Assembly (NCBI GenBank): GCA_001792895.1
Contig: MARA01000001.1
Location: forward strand, 3,472,001 to 3,536,000
Reading direction: 5' to 3'
Source of the DNA: Lentinus brumalis
Lineage: Eukaryota; Basidiomycota; Agaricomycetes; Polyporales; Polyporaceae
DNA: 64,000 bases
A program made the position numbers and the translations under genes. The notes beneath the pieces are model-generated. The model had not been told where the DNA came from. It saw only the letters and a program-made list of their open reading frames with translations, and did no database searches. Positions 21,429 through 33,909 of the stretch are shown in pieces. Position 1 is the first letter of the stretch. Each line of letters opens with the position of its first letter.

Positions 21429-23714
21429 ATGTTCAGCTTTCGTCGCAAGCCTAAAAAGGCTGACGAGAATCCCCCGTTCATCCGCACGTCCCCCTCCCTC
21501 CCTGAGCTCTCCGCGCAGGGCATACCATGGCCTAGCAACCTAGTCGACCTCTCTCAGTTGCCGCAGGAAGCTCCTCCGCGGCGGGGCGCAGCCAAGACCT
21601 CATTTTCTGCAGATGTGGCCCAACCGGTACCGTTTCATAAGCCGTGGTCCTCTCCTGGCAAAGCCACAGATAGCCCTACTGGTCCACCCATCGCGTCTCT
21701 CTACACACATCCGCCGCCCTCTGCATTCGAGACGCGCAAGACGTCCATCCAAGGCCGCCACCGCCCGAGCCAGAAGCGTAACAGGAACCCGACCACCTTC
21801 AATCTCATGGTGCGTGCCACTGTACGCAATGCATATGTATCCTCGCTCACTGCTTTGTGGCGCAATTGCTCCTGTGGCCTGGCGGTCTGCAGGTTGCTGG
21901 CGCGCAAGGCACTGGCAAGACGTCGCTTCTTCGTCTGATCTTGGATACTGCGGACATTTCACCCACTGCTACCGCGGACCAGAAGGCGGCAATGGCTCGG
22001 TTCCTGCATGGGTCAGCAAAGCGCACGGAGACCATTCAGAGTGCGTGCGTGGAGATTTGCGAGAGCAAGTATGACAGGCTGCTCTTGTCCGTGATTGATA
22101 CGCCCGGACTCGACTTCCAAGAAGGGCACGAGCTCAGGCTGGAACGCCAGGTCAATGGTATTGTCAAGTATCTGGACGCGCAGTTCGCCGACACCCTCAG
22201 TGAGGTACGCTTCCACCTTTGACGCGAAGACACGAAGTTCCTGGCCCCTTGCTTCTATTACGGAAGGGATGCTAACTATGTGTACAGGAATCGAAGGTTG
22301 TCCGTCAGAGCAAGGGAGACCAACACATTCACTTGTCAGTGAGCCTGATCTATGTGGCGTGCGACCATTGACATCTGGTACAGGTGTATATACATGATCG
22401 ATCCCGCGTCGGTCATGACGGAGTCTGCGCGCCGTGCGCAATCCTCCCTGCCCACCAAGACGCGCTCGGAAACCACCATCTCTTACAAGCCTCCCGACTT
22501 GTCCCCGATGCCTGAGGACTCGGACTCGGAAGATGAAGACGACAGTTCGGGCAGCAACTTGACCATGTCTCCTGTCGACGTCCGCGTCATTCGTCGCCTG
22601 TCAGCACGTGCCAACGTCCTCCCCGTTGTCGCCCGCGCAGACTCCCTGACGGATGGGCGACTCGCTGCGATCAAGAAGGTCATTCGTCGTGATCTTCGTA
22701 ATGCGAACCTGGACTTTGGCGTCTTTGGCCCCGTACCGGACGACCCCAAGAGCCCTGCCGAGGAGCATCCGAGTGCCAACGGTCACAACCACACCGAAAG
22801 CAGTGAGGACAGCGCACCCAGCAACGGAAATGCCAACGGCAATACTCCTCAAGGCGGGAAAGAGTCACCGGCTAGTGTTACAGTAGAGGCACGAGAGGCT
22901 GAGCGTCCTTCGCGACCTGTCATCAAGTTGAGGCCTACCAGGCTGACACGGCGCCCCTCTCGGTCGCGGCTGGAGATCACGGAGCTTTCTCCTGCGGATG
23001 ACCCCAGCTCGGATATTGTCAACGACACGGAGAGCGTTGCTAGCGTTCGTTTCTCCGCCCACATTGTCGCAAAGACAGACCTGAGCACCACGCTTCCTTT
23101 CGCGTTGATCACTCCGGAGCGTGTCCATCGTCGACGCGCCCTCAAGCCCGTTGTCTCTCCTACGTCCGAAAGTACGAATGGACACGCGTCTCCAAGCCAA
23201 GACGGCCATGCGAGCCGCAGGGACTCTATGGTCGCTCCCTCGGAGGATGGCCATGCACATTCCATCGCGCAGTCCAGTATGATCACCTCCCCTATCAGTC
23301 CCCCGGGTTCTCTCCGCCATTTTCCGTACCTGCAAGGGCCGCCGGCGGATCTGAGGGGTGTGTTTGTGCGGAAGTTCAGGTGGGGCACTGTGGACGTGCT
23401 CAACCCCGAGCACTGTGATTTCGCTGCGTTGCGGACGGCAGTTCTGTCAACACACATCAAGGTACGTGGATGCTGGATGCATGCGTCGTGGCTGTCTGTC
23501 TTGCTCATCTCCGACGTCTACGCAGATGCTCAAAATCCGGACAAAGGAAGTGTTGTATGAGAAGTTCAGGACGGAGAAGCTGCTCGCTCGCCGCGCGACA
23601 CGCAACATTAGCGAAGACGAGACCCGGAGGTTGTTTGAAGGTACGTCGCATGGCGCTCCTCTGGTTGTTGACATCTCTGACAGTCAGCATGATCCTTCAG
23701 ATCTTGGATTGTGA
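21429..23714 (+). CDS. Septin-like GTPase, second paralog
   Basis: Six exons: 21429-21809, 21893-22204, 22288-22334, 22384-23461, 23526-23640, 23701-23714 (648 aa). After a Pro/Ser-rich N-terminus of ~127 residues comes a canonical P-loop (VAGAQGTGKTSLL), DTPGLDF at G3 and VVARADSL at G4, which matches the septin AKAD-type motif. A long Ser/Glu-rich insertion follows G4, then a conserved end (GVFVRKFRWG, YEKFRTEKL). It shares intron positions with the upstream paralog, so the two arose by gene duplication. Septins form filaments at the cortex and septa. This divergent, insertion-bearing type may instead be a solitary regulatory GTPase. The final intron is 60 nt and in frame, so its retention would only lengthen the tail. 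Confidence 0.8.
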
Positions 23715-24108
23715 TCATCCGGTATCTGCCAGCTGCAGGGTCCGCGACAACTACGTTCTGTATATTCTGCCACTGCTTCGTCTCCTCATTACCCGTCACT
23801 CCGGCAGAGCCGGGAGGCATCCCATCGGGAACCTTTCGCCGTTGCTTGGCTTGTGTACATTCCGGCTACTTATGCGCTATTTACCATACCAATACCTTGT
23901 TTACCCATTTACCCTTACGGTTATACACCCATGTCTGTAGTTTGGAACCCCCTCTATTCTGTTTCTCTCCGCACATACTTGGTTTTGACGTCTTGCGACT
24001 GCGTCTCGAGCTCGCTGCCCATCCTTTGATTCCTGCATCTGGTTTGTGTTACGATGATTTACTGTATGGTCGTCGAAATGTATGCGTTACACCAAGGTTA
24101 CACAGAGA
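23715..24108. other. Convergent 3' intergenic region
   Basis: About 390 nt between the stop codons of the second septin-like gene and the chorismate mutase gene. It is T-rich relative to coding DNA, and nothing beyond 3' untranslated sequence is evident. Confidence 0.5.
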
Positions 24109-25366
24109 CTATTTCCTCGGTTCCTGTGAAGCGAGTTTATCGATCTGCTCTTTGGACAACCCGTCGAGCCGTACAAGCAAGTAGTCCACCTGCATTGACG
24201 TCATGGTAAGTATACTCTCCCGACAACGGAAGAACCGGCTGCATACCTCGACCTCCTTTGTGAGCGGAATGATGTAGTGCTCGTAGAGCTCGACGACTCC
24301 GTCGACGTCGATCTTCCGCGTCGCGGAGTCATTCAACGGCTCGCCCTCTGGCGTGAAGTGGATAGCGTACAGTGACGCCTTCTTTCGCAGCCGTTGGAGG
24401 AGCTTCTTTTCGACCTCGGGCTTCGTGATCAGCCCTTCCAGCGCAGCGCGGTTACGTGACTGGATGTGGGGAATGAACGCGGCGGGGTTGTCCCTGAACT
24501 TGCTCTCGGACACGAACTTGCCTGCGGCACGTCAACGCGTAAGTACGCACGTACACGGTCGACACGACCTGTCAAGGGAGTAGTGGCCCGTACCGTAGTG
24601 GACGCGCTTCGAGATGGCCTGGAGGACCTCGAGGTCAACGAAGGCCGCGCTCCCGTAGTTCCCGTCGTCCTCGTACTCGTCGTCGCCAGTGATGCCCTTC
24701 GCGCGTTTCATGGCGGCAAGGGCAAGGGTCGCCGGCCGCGTGATGCGCGGGACGATGGCCTGGATGTAGAAGGACAGGATCGACGCATTAACGTTAATCT
24801 TGTTCGGGTGGAGGATGGGCGGATGTGGGAAGGGCTTGAGGATGGGAGAAGGGAGCTCGGATATGTCTGTGAACGGATATTCGTCTGGGCTGCAGGGGAC
24901 GTGCGAGTGTGGGTGTGCGTGCGAGGGGCGAGTGCGGGGAGAGCAGGGAATGCAAGCAAGCGAGTCCGGTTAGTCGACCGCTCTTCCTCCTCCGCGTACC
25001 GCCATGTATGCGCGCACTCACCTGGTGTACCGCCTTGCCTTCGCTGCATGCCATGATTGTAGCGAGGACGAGCAACTGGCTATCAGCGACAGCCCGTGGA
25101 TGGGGATTACGGCGGCACTACGCACCGTGGAAGCTCTCTGTCTCTTTCAGGAACCACTCCAACCAGCTGCCGTTGAACCCGATGTCCTTGAGCTCCTGGA
25201 ACTCGCCGCGCCGGTATGCCTTTGGGTTGTGTGCGAACTGCGCGCGTTCGATGAGGGAGAAGATAATCGTGTCCTCGAGGCGCGTGAGGATCGCGCGGAT
25301 CCGGTCGAGCGAGAGCGGGTCGTCCCCCAGGATGAAGTTCTGCTCGGGAAGCGGGACGCTGGCCAT
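24109..25366 (-). CDS. ARO7: Chorismate mutase (AroQ, eukaryotic type)
   Basis: It converts chorismate to prephenate for Phe and Tyr synthesis. Five exons: 25366-25126, 25043-25022, 24889-24594, 24521-24247, 24189-24109 (304 aa; yeast Aro7 is 256). The all-helical fold is visible as [14 protein letters not shown] near the N-terminus, SPDEYPFTD, and [14 protein letters not shown], which corresponds to the yeast segment carrying catalytic Arg157 and Lys168. LTKEVEV lies near the end, where yeast has the catalytic Glu246. The 22-nt second exon is supported by exact phase and by restoring the AKARRYTSPDEYPF block. It lies divergent to THI4 across about 1.3 kb. Confidence 0.93.
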
Positions 25367-26646
25367 GGTCGACTGTGCGGTGCGTTCGTTGTCGTGCTGG
25401 TTGGAGGTGTCGAGGATTCTGTGGGCTGTGTCTGCGCTGGCTGTTGGGTCTATTTCAAGTTATGCTGGGCAAGGACGCGCCGATGTCGAAGCTCGTGGAC
25501 TGGATGCCGGCAAAGATGACTAGGTCAGCACTGACTTTGTGCGGCTGGTGACCGCGTCCTGCGCGGTCGCTCTCCATACTAGGACCTCGGACTCTCAGCA
25601 CTCCCCTCGTCTGCTGTCATGCCGCTGTCTGACCGCCCACAGAATGCGGCTTTAAGCTAGAAAGATATGCAATGAAGCCCATAAGACGGCCGCTATGATC
25701 GGTAAGTGAGTAAAGCCTGAGCTTGGCGATAATCAGCAGGATCTCATGATGTTCGTTGAAACAGTTCATCTCCTCCGGCATCGCCTCAGAAGTCCTCCGT
25801 TGCAAATGCTTATTAGACTCTGAGTGAGCGGACGAGGTTCCATACATGCTCAACGTGATCAAGCGCCCAGATGGTTTGTTTCCCCGCCGTGTGCACAGGC
25901 GTTCTACGAACATACTTCGGTTGTACTATCCGTCATACTTAACACTAGAGAACTCCAAAGGTGCGAGGACGTGTTCTTCCAATAACCGCTGCGGTGCATT
26001 TCTGATCGACGGATCGACGTCCACAGCTACCCAACCGAGTGAGTCGAGTCATGACGTGCTTTGCGGGAATTGGGGTGACGTTCCCGTCTATCGATATCGA
26101 GCCGACTGAACCCCAAGGAAAAGTACGGAACTCGTCGGTGTCCCGCAGACTCAGTGATACAAGTGAAAGCACTCTTCGACTCCATCCAACCCGGGGAAAG
26201 CACGTTGCAAATGGAGGGCGACCGTGGCATCCACGACTCCAGAATTCTGTGCTCAGGCCCAAAACCCCCATCCCAGCCAATGCTAGGGCCGTGAACCTCA
26301 CTGCCCTAAGCCCTTGGGACCTCGCGATAATCACTCCTTTATCAGGGATGGAATCGAGGTACGGGGTGTGAACATTGCTCACCGTTCTTGGCCAGATGCA
26401 CTCGGAACGCTTCCGACACTCCGTCGAATGACCTTCCTGCTGCTTCTTCGTGGAGCTGGATGCAGACAGACCCGCCCGCGAAACGCCAGAGCAGCGGTTC
26501 GCTCCCCAAGCAGATCGGTGGCAGCCCCAACAGTCTCTTGAGTGTGTGCTGCTCAGGAGCTATAAATTGTGATATGTCTCGAGAATACCGCACTCACACC
26601 CGCCCCCACCCCTCCAACTCCCATCTAAAATAACCCCCTCCTCGCT
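25367..26646. other. Divergent intergenic region, ARO7 / THI4
   Basis: A 1.28 kb promoter-containing spacer. I looked for a thiamine-pyrophosphate riboswitch core (CTGAGA with a downstream GAACCTGAT-like arm) before THI4 and did not find one. A TATA box near THI4 is listed separately. No gene is supported. Confidence 0.5.
26561..26567 (+). promoter_or_regulatory. Putative TATA box of THI4
   Basis: TATAAAT lies 86 nt upstream of the THI4 ATG, the usual distance in fungal promoters with short leaders. The leader is pyrimidine-rich (CCCACCCCTCCAACTCCC), as in strongly expressed fungal genes. Confidence 0.6.
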
Positions 26647-27813
<1,167 letters not shown>

Positions 27814-28462
27814 GGGAAGGCACGAGTAAGAGGCGTTCCCTCGAACGCGCAAAGAACCTCGCTGTAGAACATAGGAAATGTAGCATCAGCATTCATGTAT
27901 TCACCCACTCACCGAATGGAAACGACATTCGAAATCAGCCTTCCGTTATGCACATGAACACGTCCGCCTGCAAACCCCAGCTGAGCATTCGGAACACTGC
28001 AGATACTCGTACAACACACCAACAAACACCGCAACATTGAGCAAAGCCGGGTCCGACCTGGATGATGGACATGAGACGTAAATGGGAACACCGCCATGAA
28101 CGAGAACTTGACGGTGTTACGAGGACCAAGAGGAGAGTATCAAGTACCGACTTAATGGACGGTCGCCTGTGCTACTTTTCGGTATCAGACATATCACAAT
28201 GACAAGAGAAAGAGACCACCGCAGATGATGTGAGGAAATGGATATAGATGAGGGCATAAAAAAGAAAGTGTACCATGTCAACCAGACCAGCAGATATTGA
28301 GAGATTTGCGCGCGTGTATGCGCAGGGTTTCGTCTAGATCGTTAAGGGGAAGGGGGAGAGGGCCAAGGCAATGGACACGAGAGGGAGGCGTCCTTGTCAG
28401 CCTCCCGATAACCTCGAACGCCTTACAGGCGAGGGGTATGATGCCTAGGAAAGCAGATCCGG
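27814..28462. other. Convergent intergenic region
   Basis: About 650 nt between THI4 and the NDPK-like gene, both ending into it. It is relatively A-rich with no reading frame or structured element worth annotating. Confidence 0.5.
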
Positions 28463-30205
28463 TCACGCACGTACAGCGCGCGGAGCCGGCGCGGCGGGCT
28501 TCTTCCCTGTAGCGGCCCCCAAAGCAGCACCCGCCATCTTGGCAGCTCTCAGCAGCGCGCTCTTGTTCGTCCTCGGTGCAACGGTAGGTGCTTGGAGACT
28601 GCTCGGGCGAGGGCGCGGCTTCGCGGGGGCCTCCTCTGTCGGCGTAGGGGTACTGTCACCATTCGCCTTGGGCACAGCTCCGGAGGACTTCGCACCAGGC
28701 GCGATGGACGGTCGAGCCCCTGGACGGGAGCCGTTCAAAGATGTGGCGCGGCTGAGAGTGGCGGGGCGGGTGACGGGGGCGGGGCGCGAGACGGTGGACG
28801 ACGTGGCGCGACTGAGGGTGGCGGAGCGTGGGGCGCCGTTCGTCATGGAGGCGGCTGAGGGGGGCCGAGAGATGGAAGGGCGGGCTTGGGTGGTGCCGCT
28901 GAAGGATTGTCTAGATGAAGAACGAGAAGGTGCAGCAGGCTGGGACGTTGGCTGACGGACTACATACAGGTGAGGTGAGATGACTGGACATATGGAGGCA
29001 GGACGTACACATGAACGAAGATGGAGGCGCGACCTCTTTCTGCTGCCTCAGCGCCGCGCTCTTGTTCAGCCTTGGAGCCACGCTAGGCGGGCGGGTGCTC
29101 GCCACGGCGATACTCTCTCTCCTCTTGTGTCCGGGGACTCCATCGAAGGTCGCCTTGTCACCGTTAGCACTAGGCGGCGCGGTCTTCTTCTTCTCCTCTG
29201 GCTTGATGCCGAGCCTGAGCGAGGCGGCCCGTGTCATTCTCGGTGCGACCGTGGGCGGAGCAGTCGAAGCTACGGTGATCGTCCCCGCGCGCTTGTGTCC
29301 GGGGACATTGGCGAACGTCTGTGCAAGTCGCTCCTTCGTGGGCGGGGCACGCCTGACGCTCTCGAGGGGAATACCAGCACGAAGTGCCGCGGCCTTGGAC
29401 ATACGTGGGACGATATCCGGAGCAGCGTGCGTAGCGGGGATTGAACGCGCCTTGAAGCCGGGCTTGCCAGACCCGTTCACCGACCCGCCCGCATACGACG
29501 AAGCAGCGTACTCCGACCCTCCTCCCGCAGTGCGAAGCTGCTCCAGGACCGAAGAGGAAACGGACCTGGGAGAGCCTACGGTCATGCCGTCGTAGCCGTG
29601 GCCCACGTCGGGAAGCTCTGTGGTAGGGAACGGGGGAGAAGACGCGAAGATGGACTGGATCTGTATCTCTGCGATCTGTGCGTCGTCGGAGCCCATGACG
29701 CCGTTTTGAGCTGCGGATATGCCGTAGAGCGCGCGAATGGAGTTGGGGGTGTCTCTGCGCGCGACCTCGGGATCGGAGTCGCCCATGAGAGAGTGCCAGA
29801 CCTCGACAGCGCGGCGGCGTTCGAGCACGTAAACCCAGACGGGGCCCCTGAGGCGCGTGCGCGGAACGACAGATGAGGAAATGCAGAGGCGGACAGGGGG
29901 CGGGACACTCACTCGGCAAAGCACTCGTAATCGGGGCCGAAGAGCTCGAAGAGCGTGTCGGGATCCGTGTCGACGTCGAACTCCATCTGCCTCTCTTTCA
30001 CAATCTGCGCCGCGTCAGTCCACGCGCTGCAAGCCGCTCGGGGAGGGGCGCGCACCTCGAATCCGGCATCCGAGATGCTTCGCTCGATCTCAAACCTGTG
30101 GTTGAGCGCATGGTTCTTGATGATAGCGACCGTCCGCGTCGTGGGTGAGACGGGGCTGCCAAGTATCTCTCCGGGAGCCTGGGTGGGGGACGAAGGTATA
30201 GACAT
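28463..30205 (-). CDS. NDPK-like protein lacking the catalytic His, with repetitive Ser/Ala/Pro tail
   Basis: Exons: 30205-30056, 30004-29913, 29847-29009, 28959-28463 (525 aa). Residues ~25-165 match the nucleoside diphosphate kinase fold: TVAIIKNHAL at the first strand, ISDAGFEIVKERQMEF, and DTPNSIRALYG. At the active site, where NDPKs have an N-x-x-H-G-S-D motif, this protein reads NGVMGSDD, so the phosphorylated His is Met. The KPDA signature is also KNHA. Transfer of phosphate by the classical mechanism is therefore unlikely. The remaining ~350 residues are low complexity, with four copies of a motif like APRMTRAASLRLG. A scaffold or microtubule-associated role would be a guess. The last intron (49 nt) is less certain than the others. 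Confidence 0.82.
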
Positions 30206-31779
30206 GTTCACGGGTGCCTTGAGCTAGAAGCTTGAAGTCGAAGGAGCGAAGACGCAGCAGGCCGCAGAAGAAACGAGAGAAAGAACAGTCGAATGCACAG
30301 CAAGAAATATTCAGAAGGAAGGCAAGTGAACTGCACGGCCCCGGACGAGCAGAGGATATACACCGTTCAAGGTGGACGACGTTCGAGTTCAGGGCCTCTG
30401 CGCCCTCCCAGCCAACATACCCCCACGCCGGGACCCCGGACACGCGCTTCCGTGACATGCTACCAGCTGATCAACGCTCTCCGTACTCCCTCGCACAATC
30501 ATGCTCGACGCAGAATCATTCGCGCTATATCGCACGCAGACCCCTTCATTCCACGCGATATTTTCCTCCATCGCAGTGAGCGAAACATTCCTCGTACGCG
30601 AACCTCGGGAGGCGCGTGACGGACGCGACAGTCACGTTGTGTCACACCGTGTATCCTGACAACGCCAGCCAGGGACGCAGGCGGCACGACAACGCGGGCG
30701 CCCATTCGCCTCGCGATCTCCTACCGCCATGTGCATGAACGCCTCTACGCAGCAGCGGGCTATGACAGTGACTCGTGAGTAACAGTGAGGATGCCGTCAA
30801 GGTGTCAGGGACGTGTCAGGAGTGAGGGATACGAAGAAAGCAGCGGGCCCCGGAAATTGGTTAAAAGGCTTGTCCCACTTCCACATTCTCAGCGATTGCC
30901 TCCTGGTGACCATCGTGGCACATACGGTACGACTACGGGGCCTACGGGCAGTCGCGTCAATGACGATAATTCACCTTACTTACTCGGCACTCAGCCTAAC
31001 CTAGGCTGGAATCGTCGAAGAGGAGGGTCGCAGAAGACCCCCGTGGGAACGCGGAGTGTCGTCTGAGTCTCAAACCTGGCAGGGAGCAATCCTGGGCGTC
31101 GAGAGCACAGCACTTCGCCAACAGCAAGGCGACACCCACATGGCTTTCTATCCACTCGTGTTGCGCGGAAAGACATAGAAATTGACAAGACCACTCGCTG
31201 GTAGCAGTACGGGGTGCTCACAGTTTTTGAAGATGCTGCCGGGCATATGGACAGCGTGAAGCCCTCGCTCTCGAAGCGTTTGAAACTCCGCGTTCCCACG
31301 GGGGGTCTTCTGCGGGGCTCCTGTCTATCAATTCCAGCCTCTATTCAGAAGGAACGACTGTCTTCCGCTACTGAACTAGAGGCTGGCTTGCGAGCCTAGC
31401 CTAACCCCCAGGTCGGCTAAGTGTAAGTAGGTTCGATCTCTCTTCACAGCACATCTCCGATCAACCACTCTTCACCCATGAGTTAGCCACCTCTGCTCCG
31501 ATACCGACCGGCCGGTGTCCCTTTCATGGTTCCAGAGTCAAGTGGTGTGTATATCTTCAGCGTGCAAGTATTATTGATACAGTTGTCAGACTAAGTGAAG
31601 CCATGGCCGACCGCGTTCTAAAGTGTAGTATGTTACCGTAGAGTATACCTATAAGGGGTGATGCCTATGCCTTGCATGATGTCCCAGCCGAAGAATGTCG
31701 ATGTCGATGTCGATGAGAGGGAGTCCGCCGCGACCTGCACATGCGCTAGAGAGTACTGCGTCAACCGTGGTGCGCGCCG
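30206..31779. other. Intergenic region with a fold-back element
   Basis: 1.57 kb between the 5' end of the NDPK-like gene and the 3' end of TAM41. Apart from the inverted repeat at 31003-31340 nothing is recognised. Confidence 0.5.
31003..31340. repeat. Imperfect inverted repeat (~55-bp arms, 228-bp interior)
   Basis: The left arm (31003-31057) and right arm (31285-31340) are inverted. The outer decamer AGGCTGGAAT is exact (31003-31012 and the complement of 31331-31340). The inner 29-30 bases (31029-31057 and the complement of 31285-31314, containing GAAGACCCCC and GGGAACGCGGAGT) differ only by one C. The 16-nt spacers between the blocks are also related. The total of 338 bp would suit a MITE remnant. 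I could not define a target-site duplication. Confidence 0.75.
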
Positions 31780-33185
31780 TTACGGCTTCGAGTCCGTGCT
31801 CGAGCTCGAGGACCTTGAGCTCCAGCCCCTCCACCACTTGGCCACCTTCTGGGAGGCATAACGTGCGCTCTTGATGGGTCCAGCGGACACGAGACCCTTC
31901 AAAGTCTGGATCGCGGACGGGGCCCGCACAATGTTGTGCAGTTCTGCGCGGTTATAGCGTGTCAGCCAAATGACGTCATGCCAGCCAATAGGGGCCTACC
32001 TCGCTCAATTACGGACGGAAGGCTGGCGTCGCCCGCGAGCTTGGCCCAGTAGACCGACTCGTCTGCCTCCTTGGGCGGGATAGACGATTGGCTCGAATAG
32101 TGGGTCGTGACATGCTGCAGGAGGTTCGAGGGCAGCTTCCGGAGGTGTGCCGCACGCGCCTGCGGGGTCGTGTCCTGCTGGATCGTCGCGCTATGTTCGG
32201 GCCAGTGCACGCCCGGGAGCGCGACAACGAGCCGGTGGTAGAGCTCCTTGAACTGGGGGGCTTGCTTCCGCACGATGTTGCCGACCTTGCCGCGGTTCTC
32301 CGCTGGGAGCAGCATGCGCACGTCCCCGCCGTACGAGAACCCCGCGATGCGCTCAAAGAGCTCGCGCTCCGAGAACTCGTCGGGGAGCGTGAGAAGCGCC
32401 GTGCGGACGGCCGAGGTCAGGTTGACCTGCTGCGTGAGCCGCACGCGCGCGTCATCCTTGATAATCCGGATCGGCTTGTGCATGCGCCCCGAGAGATAGA
32501 GCGACTTCCAGTTGAGCAGGTCGGAGCAGAGGTTGTCGACCGTCGTGACGCCGTACTTGATCGTCTGCGCTCGCTCGCACTCTCAGCGGCCGAGCCTACG
32601 CGCGTCAGAGGGAGGAGGGGCACGCACCACTCCGTTCATGTTCACCATCGAGTTGAACCAGACACCGGGCGGTATCTCCTCCACCTTCGCCACGAACGAC
32701 GACCCGACCATCCTCACCCCCAGCGGATAGTGCCCGGGGAACTGGTGCATGTTGATCGAGTGCCAGTGCGCGGGGTACGACACGGCGAACATGAAGTCGA
32801 GCATCGGCCCGTCACTGCTCGTGGGGCTGCTTGAGCCGTACCCATCCTGCTCGAACACCCCAGAGCCGTATGCGAACGCATAGCGTATTGGGGCTTCGAA
32901 GCGTGCCACGATGGATTCGAGGAGCGCGCGCGTCGAGTCGGCAACAGGAAGGAACTGGTTTCGGCCGAACGAGGGTGGGAGGGTAGCGAGCACCTGGTGT
33001 CTGTGCGATGTCGACGGCCGCGGGGCTGGGTTCAGGTGTGTGCGGGCGAGCGGCTTGCTCGTCGAGTGCTTGGACGAGGGCGGAGGTGGAGGCGGGGGCT
33101 GGGGGCCTGACGATGTCGCAGTCTCGGTGGACAGTGAGCGAACGACGAGGGTGGGGAGTCTGCGAGCATTCGTGCGGGCGAGCAT
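31780..33185 (-). CDS. TAM41: Mitochondrial CDP-diacylglycerol synthase Tam41
   Basis: It makes CDP-diacylglycerol from phosphatidic acid and CTP at the inner mitochondrial membrane, feeding cardiolipin synthesis. Exons: 33185-32628, 32564-32000, 31943-31780 (428 aa). The N-terminus is a plausible presequence (Arg-rich, no acids, RRLPTLVVRS). A nucleotidyltransferase-type motif follows: FAYGSGVFEQDGY, then MLDFMFAV, whose Asp is in the position expected for metal binding. WHSINMHQFPGHY is the family hallmark. The end (KGLVSAG, SARYASQKVAKW) also matches the family. The Pro-rich segment after the presequence is longer than in yeast. Confidence 0.93.
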
Positions 33186-33909
33186 GGCAGCTAGGGCGAT
33201 TGTAAGGAAAGAGACGGCGACGGCGGGTGTGTCCCGTAGCTAGGCAGACGTTGACGGGCCTATTGACGTGCAGAGAGGAACGGCGGGTGAAAAGCTTTGG
33301 AGTCGTGGTCGATGAGCATCGAGCTCTAGAGTCCCCGCAGACGCCAGAGTGAGCCCCTTCGGTCACGAGACCCACATCGTGTTGGCGCTCATGCCGCTAG
33401 CGCTCTCTACAGACTACAGCAGTTTACGGAAGTGCTCCTGCGGAATAGCTCATGTACCCTCCACTCGGCCACTTGTTTAATGCATAACTACAACATCCGC
33501 GTAGTTATGCATGATGGGCGACTTAGGAGACAACTTACGGGACCGCAAATCGTGACTACAGTCAAGGACCGGGCACCGATGGTACACATGGAGAAGACAG
33601 AGTTGAGTCGACACACTGACCGGTAGCCAATTGAAAGTAAAGCATAGCAGGCAGATGACTGGGTCAACCGCGTGATTGCCGCCGGGAGCCATGGTCTCCT
33701 ACTCGCATGAATGTCTGGCTGGATACCCATGTCCCTAGGTGGCTAGCGCTATGCATAAACGTACTTTGTGTACACATTAAGATGATCCTACGATTGCAAT
33801 ATGTGAACGACGGCCTCTAGAGTGCGACTATGACCCACGATGCGATATGTCCGTGTATGAGTGGTGATGCTGGTGACCTACATGTGACTGACTGCCGAGG
33901 AGATCCCGC
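33186..33909. other. Intergenic region with a perfect short hairpin
   Basis: About 720 nt between the TAM41 promoter side and the 3' end of PET127. It contains the hairpin at 33480-33512; no gene is supported. Confidence 0.5.
33480..33512. repeat. Perfect 12-bp hairpin, 9-nt loop
   Basis: ATGCATAACTAC (33480-33491) is followed, after AACATCCGC, by its exact reverse complement (33501-33512). It lies about 430 nt beyond the PET127 stop and about 295 nt upstream of TAM41. It may be a 3'-end element of PET127, a binding site, or a remnant of a small inverted-repeat element. Confidence 0.75.

Noticed and set aside
25600..26646. Possible TPP riboswitch upstream of THI4
   Set aside because: No CTGAGA core with matching second arm was found in the leader or promoter.
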